NCBI GenBank assembly: GCA_031178565.1
Contig: JAPSIU010000130.1
Span: forward strand, 1 to 7,349
DNA length: 7,349 nt
From: Leucobacter sp.
GTDB taxonomy: Bacteria > Actinomycetota > Actinomycetes > Actinomycetales > Microbacteriaceae
Direction: 5' to 3'
The notes under the pieces were generated by a model. The model saw only the letters and a list, made by a program, of their open reading frames with translations. It searched no databases and was not told the DNA's origin. Positions 1 through 6,866 of the stretch are shown here, piece by piece. The position numbers were made by a program, and so were the translations under genes. Every line of letters begins with the position of its first letter. The stretch's first letter is position 1.

Positions 1-325
1 GCGACTCCGCCGCCAGGCGCACCGCCTCCACGATATCGCCGATCGACGTCGCGGTCGGGAACGAGAGGTCGAGCGCGTACGGCGGGCTCCCGATCCCCCA
101 CGCCGCCGCGTGCAGGTGGGAGTCGTCGATCCCGGGCAGCACCGCCCGCCCCGCGAGCTCGATCACGCGGGTACCCGGCCCGATGCGTTCGGAGACCGAC
201 TCGGAGTCTCCGACGGCGAGGACCCGGCCGTCCGCGATCGCGATCGCCTGCGCGACAGCGAACTCAGCATTGACCGTGTAGACCGGGCCGCCGCGCAGCA
301 CCGTGTCAGCCATCCTCGTTGTCAT
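1..325 (-). CDS. YtcJ-type amidohydrolase (amidohydrolase family 3), N-terminal 108 residues, cut by left window edge
   Basis: This is a partial metal-dependent hydrolase of the amidohydrolase superfamily, whose YtcJ-like members hydrolyse C-N bonds in the cytoplasm. Seen: an N-terminal beta-sandwich start with the pattern RGGPVYTVN (residues 11-19) and ADGRVLAVG (31-39), then LPGIDDSHLH (63-72). His70 and His72 form the HxH metal-binding pair that opens the TIM barrel. The rest lies beyond the window edge; family members usually run to about 500-560 residues. I chose the ATG at 325 because a GGAAGGGG ribosome site (332-339) sits 6 nt upstream. In-frame ATGs at 331 and 313 have no usable spacing. 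It follows the monooxygenase stop by 37 nt and is probably last or late in that operon. A homologous N-terminus is encoded at the other end of the window. The substrate cannot be told from this fragment; a formamide, amide or cyclic imide are all possible. Confidence 0.88.
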   Translation of the reverse strand, partial: MTTRMADTVLRGGPVYTVNAEFAVAQAIAIADGRVLAVGDSESVSERIGPGTRVIELAGRAVLPGIDDSHLHAAAWGIGSPPYALDLSFPTATSIGDIVEAVRLAAES

Positions 326-331
326 GCTCAT

Positions 332-339
332 CCCCTTCC
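332..339 (-). promoter_or_regulatory. Ribosome binding site that decides the amidohydrolase start
   Basis: The minus strand reads GGAAGGGG here. It abuts the ATG at 331 directly (0 nt) but sits an ideal 6 nt from the ATG at 325, so initiation at 325 is favoured over 331 or 313. Confidence 0.55.
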
Positions 340-362
340 ATGGTTTTCGCCAGATCCCTCGC

Positions 363-2240
363 TCAACGGGCGTCCACGAAGATCGGCTGCAGGAACTCGG
401 CGAGCTCCGTCCGCGCCGTCAGCGGGAGCACCGCGGCGACGTAGTGATCCGGGCGCACCACGACAACGGCGCCCCCGCGGTCGACGCCGCGCAGCTCGAA
501 GATGTCGCGCTCCGGGATAGCGGCCCAGGTCTTCTCGTAGTTGACCAGCTGGAGCGGACCTCGACGGGGCAGGAACAGCTTCGGCACGCGTGTCAGGTCG
601 ATGTCGCGGTAGCCCTCCTGGTAGACCGCCTTCACGTCGAAGACGCCGTCGAGGTCGGCGGCCTCGGGCGTGAAGCGCCGGATCGGCGAGTCCTCGCTCG
701 AGAGCATCCACTCCGCCCAGCGATCCAGGGCCGCAGCGCCAGCGTCGGCGAACGCGTAGATGCGGTACCGCCCGTCCGCGCGGTGATGGTGCCCGAGGTG
801 CTCGAGCACGCCGTCGGCGACGCGCACCGTCTCCGCGGATCTGAAGCGCTTGCCGATCGGGAAGCCCGGTGCGAGATGCTGATGCTCCCCCGCTCCCGTG
901 AGGACCGAGGGTTGATACTGCGTCATGAAGCCCGCCGGGAACTCCGCCGTGGCGATGTAGAAGTCCTCCAGCTCGCGCGGCGACGCGAACTCCTCGGGCT
1001 TCTTCGCCATGAGCGTCGACCACTCCCTGTCGAAGTCGATCAGGTTCTGAGCGATGACCCTGCGCTCATCGGAGTAGGTCTGCAGCAGCGACTCGGGGCT
1101 GCGCCCTGAAAGCACGTAGCCGAGCTTCCAGGCGAGATTCCAACCGTCCTGCAGCGAGACGTTCATGCCCTGGCCCGCCTTGGCGCTGTGCGTGTGGCAG
1201 GCATCGCCGGCCAGGAACACTCGCGGAGCCCGGTGGCCGCCCGCATGCGCGTCCGCGTCGTCGAAGCGGTCGGTCAGCCGGTGCGCCACCTCGTAGACGC
1301 TCCACCAGGAGACGTCCTTCACATCGAGCGTGTACGGGTGCAGGATCGCGTTCGCCCGAGCGGCGATCTGCTCGACGGTGGTCTGCCGCACGGCTCCCCG
1401 GTCGTCCTCGCCCACCTCGCCGAGATCGACGTACCAGCGCACGAGATAGTTGCCCTCGCGCGGGATCACCAGGATGTTGCCGCCGTCGCCCGACTGGATG
1501 ATGCTCTTGCGGCGGACGTCGGGGAAGTCGGTGACGGCGAGCGCATCCATCACTCCCCAGGCGTGCATGGCCTGGTCTCCGGTGAGCCTGCCCCCGATCG
1601 AGGCGCGCACGCGGCTCCGAGCGCCGTCGGCGCCCACGACGTACTTCGCGCGCACGACGCGCGTGCCGCCCTCCTCGGAGCCCGCGGTGCGGCGCAGGGT
1701 CACCGCGACGGGATGCGTTCCTTCGCCGACCTCGAGCCCCTCGAACTCGTAGCCGTAGTCCACCTCGCCCCGTGCCGGCGAGCGCCGGGCGAACTCGGCG
1801 AGGTAGTCGGCGACCCGCGTCTGATTGACGATCAGCTGCGGGAACTCGCTGATACCGATCAGCGTGTCGGGAGTCGTCGAACTGCGATGGATGTTGCGCG
1901 GGTTCTCGGGATCCGGCGTCCAGAACTCCGTGTCGACGAGCTGGTACGCCTCCTGCACGATCTGCTCGGCGAAGCCGAAGGCCTGGAAGGTCTCCACGCT
2001 GCGCGCCTGGATCCCATCGGCCTGACCGACCTCCAGACGCCCGGCCCGCCGCTCGACGACCCGCGTCACGACGTCGGGGAACTGCGCGAGCTGCGCCGCG
2101 GTGATGATACCGGCCGGACCGGATCCGACGATCAGCACGTCGACCTCGTCCGGCAGCTCATCCGGACGGTTCAGTCCGACGCCGGCGGCCGGCTCGATGC
2201 GCGGGTCGCCCCTGGTGTATCCGTGGTGGTGGAACTCCAT
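363..2240 (-). CDS. FAD-dependent aromatic monooxygenase, 3-hydroxybenzoate 4-monooxygenase / phenol 2-monooxygenase family (625 aa)
   Basis: A cytoplasmic class A flavoprotein hydroxylase that would use NAD(P)H and O2 to hydroxylate a phenolic ring next to its OH, giving a catechol. Seen: the Rossmann FAD motif GSGPAG (39-44), the ribose-binding acidic residue Glu63, the DGARS motif (205-209), the GD motif at Gly345-Asp346 followed by ACHTHSAKAGQGMN, and a C-terminal thioredoxin-like phenol-hydroxylase dimerisation domain (about 450-622). Length and collinear motifs match Comamonas 3-hydroxybenzoate 4-monooxygenase (about 639 aa, MobA/MhbM type), including an N-terminus of the same register. 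By that alignment from memory, the phenol-OH contacts Asp75 and Tyr270 and the carboxylate-contacting Lys245 are kept, but the partner His is Gln135, so the substrate may not be 3-hydroxybenzoate. The ATG at 2240 has GGAGG (2246-2250) 5 nt upstream. The SDR gene ends 26 nt upstream; an amidohydrolase starts 37 nt downstream. Family certain, substrate uncertain. Confidence 0.93.
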   Translation of the reverse strand: MEFHHHGYTRGDPRIEPAAGVGLNRPDELPDEVDVLIVGSGPAGIITAAQLAQFPDVVTRVVERRAGRLEVGQADGIQARSVETFQAFGFAEQIVQEAYQLVDTEFWTPDPENPRNIHRSSTTPDTLIGISEFPQLIVNQTRVADYLAEFARRSPARGEVDYGYEFEGLEVGEGTHPVAVTLRRTAGSEEGGTRVVRAKYVVGADGARSRVRASIGGRLTGDQAMHAWGVMDALAVTDFPDVRRKSIIQSGDGGNILVIPREGNYLVRWYVDLGEVGEDDRGAVRQTTVEQIAARANAILHPYTLDVKDVSWWSVYEVAHRLTDRFDDADAHAGGHRAPRVFLAGDACHTHSAKAGQGMNVSLQDGWNLAWKLGYVLSGRSPESLLQTYSDERRVIAQNLIDFDREWSTLMAKKPEEFASPRELEDFYIATAEFPAGFMTQYQPSVLTGAGEHQHLAPGFPIGKRFRSAETVRVADGVLEHLGHHHRADGRYRIYAFADAGAAALDRWAEWMLSSEDSPIRRFTPEAADLDGVFDVKAVYQEGYRDIDLTRVPKLFLPRRGPLQLVNYEKTWAAIPERDIFELRGVDRGGAVVVVRPDHYVAAVLPLTARTELAEFLQPIFVDAR

Positions 2241-2266
2241 CGTTCCCTCCCCTTCTATTTCGCCCG

Positions 2267-3082
2267 CTACATGCCCGCGTGCTCGAAGGAGATCGTGGGG
2301 AGATCCACGACGTGCGCGCCGCCGTCGACGAGCAGCACCGCGCCCGTCATGTACGACGACTCATCGGACCCGAGGAAGCGCACGACCGAGGCGATCTCGG
2401 CGGGCTCTCCCACGCGCTTCAGCGGAACGTCGCGCGTGACTCGGCCGTATGCCTCCTCGCGGCTCGAGATCTCGGGGACGTGGGTCATGAACTCGTCCAT
2501 CTCGGCGTCGGCCATGGGCGTGCGGGTCCAGCCCGGGCACACGGCATTCACGCGCACGCCCTGCTTGCCGTAGTCGCGGGCCATCGACCGGGTGAGACCG
2601 AGCAGGGCGTGCTTCGTCGCGGTGTAGCCGGCGACGTTGGGGCCGGCGAAGTGGCCGGCGAGGGAGGAGATCACGACGATCTGGCCCCGGCTCTCGATCA
2701 GCGCGGGCAGCGATTCGCGGGCCATCACGAACGCCGTGGTGAGATTCACCTTGATCGCCGACTCCCACGTCGCGTCGTCGGTGTCGCCCACCGCGTTGAA
2801 GCCGTGGCCGCCCGCGTTGGCGACGAGCACGTCGAGGCGACCGAACTTCTCGATCACCTGCGCGACGGCGGCGCGGGCCGATTCCCCGTCGGACGCATCG
2901 GCGACGATCGCCGTTCCGCCGACCGCGGCCGCGACCTCCTCGATGGGGCCCGGTCGGCGCCCCACCAGCACGACGTCTGCGCCCTCGCTCGCGTAGCGCT
3001 CGGCGACGGCGGCGCCGATGCCCGTCCCGCCTCCCGTGATGACGACCACTCGTCCCTGAACGCCGCTGTTCTGAGTTCCCAT
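2267..3082 (-). CDS. Short-chain dehydrogenase/reductase (classical SDR, 271 aa)
   Basis: A classical SDR that oxidises an alcohol or reduces a carbonyl using NAD(P)(H) in the cytosol. Seen: cofactor motif TGGGTGIG (16-23), ANAG (88-91), and a complete catalytic tetrad Asn113, Ser140, Tyr153, Lys157 (YTATK). The post-catalytic PGWTRTP segment and a C-terminal GAVLLVDGG motif are typical. The end of strand beta-2 reads VGRR (40-43) with no Asp, and the Arg favours NADP(H) over NAD (inference). The frame stays open upstream to an ATG at 3265, but I chose the ATG at 3082. AAAGGA (3088-3093) lies 5 nt before it, homology to SDRs begins right after, and the upstream 61 residues look non-coding. 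It is first in the leftward set, 26 nt before the monooxygenase. It could process an alcohol/aldehyde intermediate or a diol; the sequence does not settle which. Confidence 0.94.
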   Translation of the reverse strand: MGTQNSGVQGRVVVITGGGTGIGAAVAERYASEGADVVLVGRRPGPIEEVAAAVGGTAIVADASDGESARAAVAQVIEKFGRLDVLVANAGGHGFNAVGDTDDATWESAIKVNLTTAFVMARESLPALIESRGQIVVISSLAGHFAGPNVAGYTATKHALLGLTRSMARDYGKQGVRVNAVCPGWTRTPMADAEMDEFMTHVPEISSREEAYGRVTRDVPLKRVGEPAEIASVVRFLGSDESSYMTGAVLLVDGGAHVVDLPTISFEHAGM

Positions 3083-3087
3083 GAGGA

Positions 3088-3093
3088 TCCTTT
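3088..3093 (-). promoter_or_regulatory. Ribosome binding site that decides the SDR start
   Basis: AAAGGA on the minus strand, 5 nt before the ATG at 3082. It supports the 271-residue protein over a longer reading from the ATG at 3265, whose extra residues do not resemble an SDR. Confidence 0.6.
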
Positions 3094-3146
3094 CGTGTCC
3101 GCGATTCTCGGCCTGCGCGACGCTGTCCGCGCGGCCCCGCACCCCC

Positions 3147-3174
3147 CATCCTCGCGGCTTCCCGCGGGCGGATG
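3147..3174. repeat. Composite inverted repeat / hairpin in the divergent intergenic region
   Basis: Outer arms CATCC (3147-3151) and GGATG (3170-3174) enclose an inner stem CGCGG (3153-3157) / CCGCG (3162-3166) with loop CTTC. On the minus strand it would lie in the SDR leader, about 65 nt before the start codon, with a GAAG loop. There is no following T-run, so it is not an intrinsic terminator. It could be an operator or a leader hairpin, or chance in GC-rich DNA. Confidence 0.3.
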
Positions 3175-3278
3175 CGAGCATTCCGGCGCTCACACCGCAG
3201 CGCTCTTCGCCCAGCGTCAACGACGGGGAAGGATAATGGCTCCAAAGCCCTATTCGATGCTGCATAAGGAGCCCCTCG

Positions 3279-4715
3279 ATGTCCGATCATCAGGTGAACA
3301 CGGCGCTGCGCACCAATGCGCTCGGCGTCGCCGGAATCGTCTTCCTCGTTCTCGCCGCGGTCGCCCCGCTGACGGGCACCATCGTGGTGGCCGGACTCGC
3401 GATCGCGCTGGGCAACGGCGGCGGTACGCCGATGTCCTTCCTGCTCGTCGCGGTCCTCCTGCTCCTCTTCGCCGTGGGCTACGCGCAGATGTCGAAGCAG
3501 CTCGTCAACGCGGGCGGTTTCTACGCCTTCGTCGTGAAGGGGCTCGGACCGACGGGCGGCCTCGTCGCGGGGCTCATCGCCACCCTCGGCTACAACTTCT
3601 TCGTCGTCGGCACGATCGGCACGAGCGGCTTCTTCATGCAGATCATCATCGCCGAGCTCACCGGGTTCGACCTGCACTGGTACATCTGGGGCCTGCTCTC
3701 CATCATCGCCTCGTTCCTCATGGGCCGACGCGGAATCGACTTCAGCTCGAAGATCCTCGGCGTCGCCCTGGTGCTCGAGGTGCTCATGCTCGTCGTGTTC
3801 AACATCTCGGTCCTCGTGCAGACCGGGTACGACTTCGCGGCCTTCTCGCCCGCCGCCGTGTTCTCGGGCTCGCTCCCGATCGGCCTCCTCCTCGCCGCGA
3901 CCGGCTTCCTCGGCTTCGAGGCCACCGCGCTCTTCAGCGAGGAGGCGAAGAATCCGCTCAAGACGATCCCCCGCGCGACCTACGTCGCGATCATCGCGAT
4001 CGGCCTGATCCTCGCGGTGACCTCCTGGGCGGTGGTGAGCGCGACGGGCGTCGCGCAGGCGCAGGACAGGGCCCTCGCCCACCTGGCCGGCGGCGACCTG
4101 ATCTTCGCACTCGCGAGCCAGTACCTCGGCGCCCCGGCCGTGATCGTCATGCAGATCCTGCTGCTCGTGAGCCTCTTCGCCGCGATGCTCGCCTTCCACA
4201 ACGCGGCCACCCGCTACCTCTTCGCACTCGGCCGCGCACGGGTGCTTCCCCGCGCGCTCGCGAAGACCCGCGCCAACGGCGCCCCGCAGACGGCCGGGAT
4301 CGTGCAGGCCGGCTTCGCCGCCGTCGTGGCGCTCTGCTTCGCGCTCGCCGGCACGGATCCGATCAGCACCCTCGTCCCCGCGATGCTCGGCTTCGGCACG
4401 CTCAGCCTGATCGTGCTGCAGGCGCTCGCGGCGCTCGCGGTCATCGTCGCGTTCCGCAGGCAGCGGGACGCGCGGATCTGGACCACTCTCGTGGCCCCCG
4501 GCATCGGCTTCCTCGGCCTGCTCGGGATCGCGATCCTCGCGGTGGTGAACTTCGACATCGTCGCGGGATCCGAGGCGCTCGCCGTGAACCTCCTCCCGCT
4601 GCTGCTCCTGCTGGCCCTCGTCGGCGGCATCGCCTACGCGGCGTACCTGCGGGCGCGCAAGCCGGGTGTGTACGCCGGGCTGTCGGACGACCTCGAGCGC
4701 TTCACCCGGGGATAG
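3279..4715 (+). CDS. APC-superfamily amino acid / amine permease (478 aa)
   Basis: A cytoplasmic-membrane transporter of the amino acid-polyamine-organocation superfamily, probably a proton symporter or exchanger importing an amine or amino acid. Seen: about 12 hydrophobic segments, starting at residues 15-43 with the broken first helix (VAPLTG, 28-33) that forms the substrate site in this fold. Further segments cover roughly 53-68, 92-112, 134-149, 157-180, 200-215, 233-256, 284-305, 338-357, 364-391, 403-424 and 434-456. The family loop GFEATALFSEEAKNP (212-226) and FHNAATRYLFALGR (307-320) are present. Length fits the family. The ATG has AAGGAG 7 nt upstream. A hairpin begins on the last base of the TAG stop, and the amine oxidase starts 92 nt later, which suggests that its substrate, or a precursor, is the cargo (inference). 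It begins with a soluble cytoplasmic tail of about 14 residues and has no cleavable signal peptide. Confidence 0.92.
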   Translation: MSDHQVNTALRTNALGVAGIVFLVLAAVAPLTGTIVVAGLAIALGNGGGTPMSFLLVAVLLLLFAVGYAQMSKQLVNAGGFYAFVVKGLGPTGGLVAGLIATLGYNFFVVGTIGTSGFFMQIIIAELTGFDLHWYIWGLLSIIASFLMGRRGIDFSSKILGVALVLEVLMLVVFNISVLVQTGYDFAAFSPAAVFSGSLPIGLLLAATGFLGFEATALFSEEAKNPLKTIPRATYVAIIAIGLILAVTSWAVVSATGVAQAQDRALAHLAGGDLIFALASQYLGAPAVIVMQILLLVSLFAAMLAFHNAATRYLFALGRARVLPRALAKTRANGAPQTAGIVQAGFAAVVALCFALAGTDPISTLVPAMLGFGTLSLIVLQALAALAVIVAFRRQRDARIWTTLVAPGIGFLGLLGIAILAVVNFDIVAGSEALAVNLLPLLLLLALVGGIAYAAYLRARKPGVYAGLSDDLERFTRG

Positions 4716-4730
4716 CGCGAGGAATCGCGC
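4715..4730 (+). terminator. Stem-loop overlapping the permease stop codon; weak or partial terminator candidate
   Basis: GCGCGA (4715-4720) pairs perfectly with TCGCGC (4725-4730) around a GGAA loop, a GNRA-type tetraloop. The stem begins at the last base of the TAG stop. No T-run follows, so a classical intrinsic terminator is not supported. It could protect the 3' end of the permease message or reduce read-through into the amine oxidase. Confidence 0.35.
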
Positions 4731-4733
4731 GCC

Positions 4734-4790
4734 GACTATCCAAACGACAAGCCAATTGCCATACTGAGTCGAGAGACGTATCGGTCACGA
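4734..4790 (+). promoter_or_regulatory. Promoter-like AT-rich stretch upstream of the amine oxidase
   Basis: In a window that is otherwise strongly GC-rich, this stretch is locally AT-rich. It contains an extended -10-like TGCCATACT (4757-4765), and alternatively TTGCCA (4756-4761) spaced 17 nt from TATCGG (4779-4784). CAATTG (4753-4758) is a small palindrome inside it. It suggests a separate promoter and possibly an operator for the amine oxidase gene. Assignment is by eye and no single pair is convincing. Confidence 0.4.
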
Positions 4791-4807
4791 CGACGAGGAA
4801 CACTTCG

Positions 4808-6796
4808 ATGACGCACTCCCCCGACACCACGCACACGCACGGCAAGCGGGTGACGACTCCCTCCCGAGCCGAGCACCCGCTCGATCCCCTGAACGCGGAC
4901 GAGATCGCCGCGGCGCGCCGGATCCTCGTCGAGGCCGGGCACGTCGGGGAGCAGACCCGCTTCCCCCGCATGCTCGCGATCGACCCGCCGAAGGACGCGC
5001 TCGCGGCGTGGCGACCGGGCGACACCCTCGACCGCCGGATCCGGGTCACCCTGCTCGACCGGGGCACGGGGATCGCGTCCGAGGCGATCGTCTCGGTGAC
5101 CCGCGGCGAGGTCGACGACCACCGCGTGCTGCCGAACACCGAGGCGCCGTTCGGCCAGCCGCAGTACCTCTTCGAGGAGTACGAGGACGCCGCCGCGATC
5201 GTGAAGGCGTCGGCCGAGTGGCGGGCCGCGATGCGACGGCGCGGCCTCGAGGAGCACATGGAGCTCGCCTTCTGCTCGCCCCTCGCCCCCGGGTTCTTCG
5301 GGCGCGAGGACGAGGTCGGGCGGCGGATCGTCCGCTCGCACACCTATCTCCGTGCCGACGAGCGCGACAACCCGTGGGCGCACCCGGTCGAGGGACTCGT
5401 CGTGCACGTCGACCTCACCGAGCGCCGGGTGATCCGCATCGACGACGAGGGCGACGTCCCCGTACCGATGGAGCGGGGCGACTACACCCTCGACGCGCAG
5501 GGCCCCGCGCGCACGAGCCTCAAGCCCATCGAGATCACGCAGCCCGAGGGGCCCTCGTTCTCCGTGGACGGCGGCCTCGTGCAGTGGGAGAACTGGAAGT
5601 TCCGGGTGGGCTTCAATCAGCAGGAGGGGCTGGTGCTGAACCGGATCACCTTCCGCGACGGCGACGAGGACCGCTCGGTCGCGCACCGCGCCAGCGTTCC
5701 GGAGATGGTCGTGCCCTACGGCGACACCAACGTGAGCCGGTACTGGATCAGCTACTTCGACGCCGGCGAGTACCTGCTCGGCAAGAACGCGAACTCGCTC
5801 GAGCTCGGCTGCGACTGCCTCGGCGTGATCCACTACTTCGACGGCTTCGTGCCCGACGACCACGGCAACCCGGTGAAGATCCCGCAGGTCGTCTGCATGC
5901 ACGAGGAGGACTACGGGATCCTCTGGAAGCACACCGACCTCGACGGCAACGCCGAGGTGCGCCGCAGTCGCCGCCTCGTCGTGAGCTACTTCTCGACCAT
6001 CGGCAACTACGACTACGGCTTCTTCTGGTACTTCTACCTGGACGGCTCGATCCAGGTCGAGGCCAAGGCGACCGGGATCGTGTTCGCCGGCGCGGGGATC
6101 CCCGGCAGCGCGAACCCGCACGCGCCCGAGATCGCCCCCGGGATCTTCACACCCGTGCACCAGCACCTCTTCTGCGCCCGCATCGACGCCGCGATCGACG
6201 GCGAGGACAACACGCTGCACGAGGTCGAGGCGGTCGGGATCCCGACGGGTCCCGAGAACCCCCACGGCAATGCGTTCACCTGGTCGGAGACCCAGCTGAG
6301 GAGCGAGCAGGACGCGCAGCGCATCGCGAACGGCCTCACGAGCCGGGTCTGGGAGGTGCGCTCGGCGCACCGCACCAACCGAGTGGGGAAGCCGACGTCG
6401 TACTGGCTGATCCCCGAGGGCAAGACCCTGCTCGCCGCGCAGCCGGAGTCGACCGTGCACGGACGCGCGAACTTCGCCACCAAGCACCTGTGGGGCACGC
6501 AGTACGACCCCGAGGAGCTCTACCCCGCGGGCTTCTACCCGAACGCCCACGCGCCGGGGGCGGGGCTGCCCGAGTGGACGAAGGCCGACCGCTCGCTCGA
6601 CGGCGAGGACCTCGTGCTGTGGCACGTGTTCGGGCCGACGCACATCCCCCGTACGGAGGACTGGCCGATCATGCCGGTCGACTACTCCGGCTTCTGGTTC
6701 AAGCCCCACGGCTTCCTCGACGGGAACCCCGCGATGAACCTCCCGGCCGACGCCCGCTCCCGCACGTCCTCCGACTGCTGCAGCGGCGACGGCTGA
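4808..6796 (+). CDS. Copper/topaquinone primary amine oxidase (662 aa), Arthrobacter phenylethylamine/histamine oxidase type
   Basis: Oxidatively deaminates a primary amine: RCH2NH2 + O2 + H2O gives aldehyde, NH3 and H2O2 (EC 1.4.3.21 class). Seen: N-terminal N2/N3-type domains (about 25-230), then the catalytic beta-sandwich. The cofactor motif TIGNYDYG places the self-processed topaquinone at Tyr401. Asp318 in YFDAGEY is the catalytic base. Copper ligands are His451 and His453 (HQH) and His612 (PTHIP). Cys337 and Cys363 match the conserved disulfide. Spacings between these residues match the Arthrobacter globiformis enzyme within one residue, so the enzyme should be active. No signal peptide is seen, so a cytoplasmic location is expected. 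The start ATG follows GAGGAA (4795-4800) by 7 nt. Oddities are a His/Thr-rich N-terminus (His3, His9, His11) and a vicinal Cys pair (Cys657-Cys658) five residues from the end. It sits between a permease and an amidohydrolase. Likely substrates are phenylethylamine, tyramine, benzylamine or histamine; which one is not determined. Confidence 0.97.
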   Translation: MTHSPDTTHTHGKRVTTPSRAEHPLDPLNADEIAAARRILVEAGHVGEQTRFPRMLAIDPPKDALAAWRPGDTLDRRIRVTLLDRGTGIASEAIVSVTRGEVDDHRVLPNTEAPFGQPQYLFEEYEDAAAIVKASAEWRAAMRRRGLEEHMELAFCSPLAPGFFGREDEVGRRIVRSHTYLRADERDNPWAHPVEGLVVHVDLTERRVIRIDDEGDVPVPMERGDYTLDAQGPARTSLKPIEITQPEGPSFSVDGGLVQWENWKFRVGFNQQEGLVLNRITFRDGDEDRSVAHRASVPEMVVPYGDTNVSRYWISYFDAGEYLLGKNANSLELGCDCLGVIHYFDGFVPDDHGNPVKIPQVVCMHEEDYGILWKHTDLDGNAEVRRSRRLVVSYFSTIGNYDYGFFWYFYLDGSIQVEAKATGIVFAGAGIPGSANPHAPEIAPGIFTPVHQHLFCARIDAAIDGEDNTLHEVEAVGIPTGPENPHGNAFTWSETQLRSEQDAQRIANGLTSRVWEVRSAHRTNRVGKPTSYWLIPEGKTLLAAQPESTVHGRANFATKHLWGTQYDPEELYPAGFYPNAHAPGAGLPEWTKADRSLDGEDLVLWHVFGPTHIPRTEDWPIMPVDYSGFWFKPHGFLDGNPAMNLPADARSRTSSDCCSGDG

Positions 6797-6866
6797 TCCG
6801 GTCCGTCGCCCCGCGCGAGCGCTCGAGGCGCAGAATCCATCCCCACCCCATCCACGAACGGAGTCG

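Larger units (their letters stand above)
3083..3278. promoter_or_regulatory. Divergent promoter region between the SDR operon and the permease operon
   Basis: This 196-bp non-coding gap separates two divergent gene sets and must hold promoters for both. On the plus strand a GATAAT box (3232-3237, five of six to the sigma-70 consensus) has no convincing -35 box at normal spacing, and just downstream GGCT/AGCC arms flank CCAA (3238-3249), a short operator-like dyad. On the minus strand a TTGACG hexamer (3220-3215) looks like a -35 box, but the -10 position is poor. A GC-rich composite dyad lies at 3147-3174. AAGGAG (3266-3271) is the permease ribosome site, 7 nt before its ATG. Both directions may share one regulator, but no regulator gene is in the window. 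Individual boxes are by eye only. Confidence 0.45.

Noticed and set aside
363..2240. TetX/rifampicin-monooxygenase-type antibiotic resistance enzyme
   Set aside because: It shares the FAD fold, but the length, the C-terminal thioredoxin-like dimerisation domain and collinear motifs fit the phenol/3-hydroxybenzoate hydroxylase branch.
3083..3265. N-terminal extension of the SDR to an ATG at 3265
   Set aside because: The added 61 residues do not match SDRs and would consume most of the divergent promoter region; the ATG at 3082 has a well-spaced AAAGGA site.
2361..4199. A 612-codon minus-strand frame across the permease start and the SDR
   Set aside because: It is very rich in charged residues, overlaps two well-supported genes and crosses the divergent control region; a composition artefact.
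2279..4807. A reading frame open without a stop from 2279 through to the amine oxidase (over 1500 codons in total)
   Set aside because: Only the part from the ATG at 4808 is a real gene. Upstream, the frame runs antisense to the SDR and out of frame through the permease, giving Arg/Gly/Ala-rich protein with no domain. Long empty frames are normal in GC-rich DNA.
6816..6825. CGAGCGCTCG perfect palindrome between amine oxidase and amidohydrolase as a terminator
   Set aside because: It has no loop long enough for a good hairpin and no T-run; a 10-bp palindrome is not remarkable in this GC-rich sequence.
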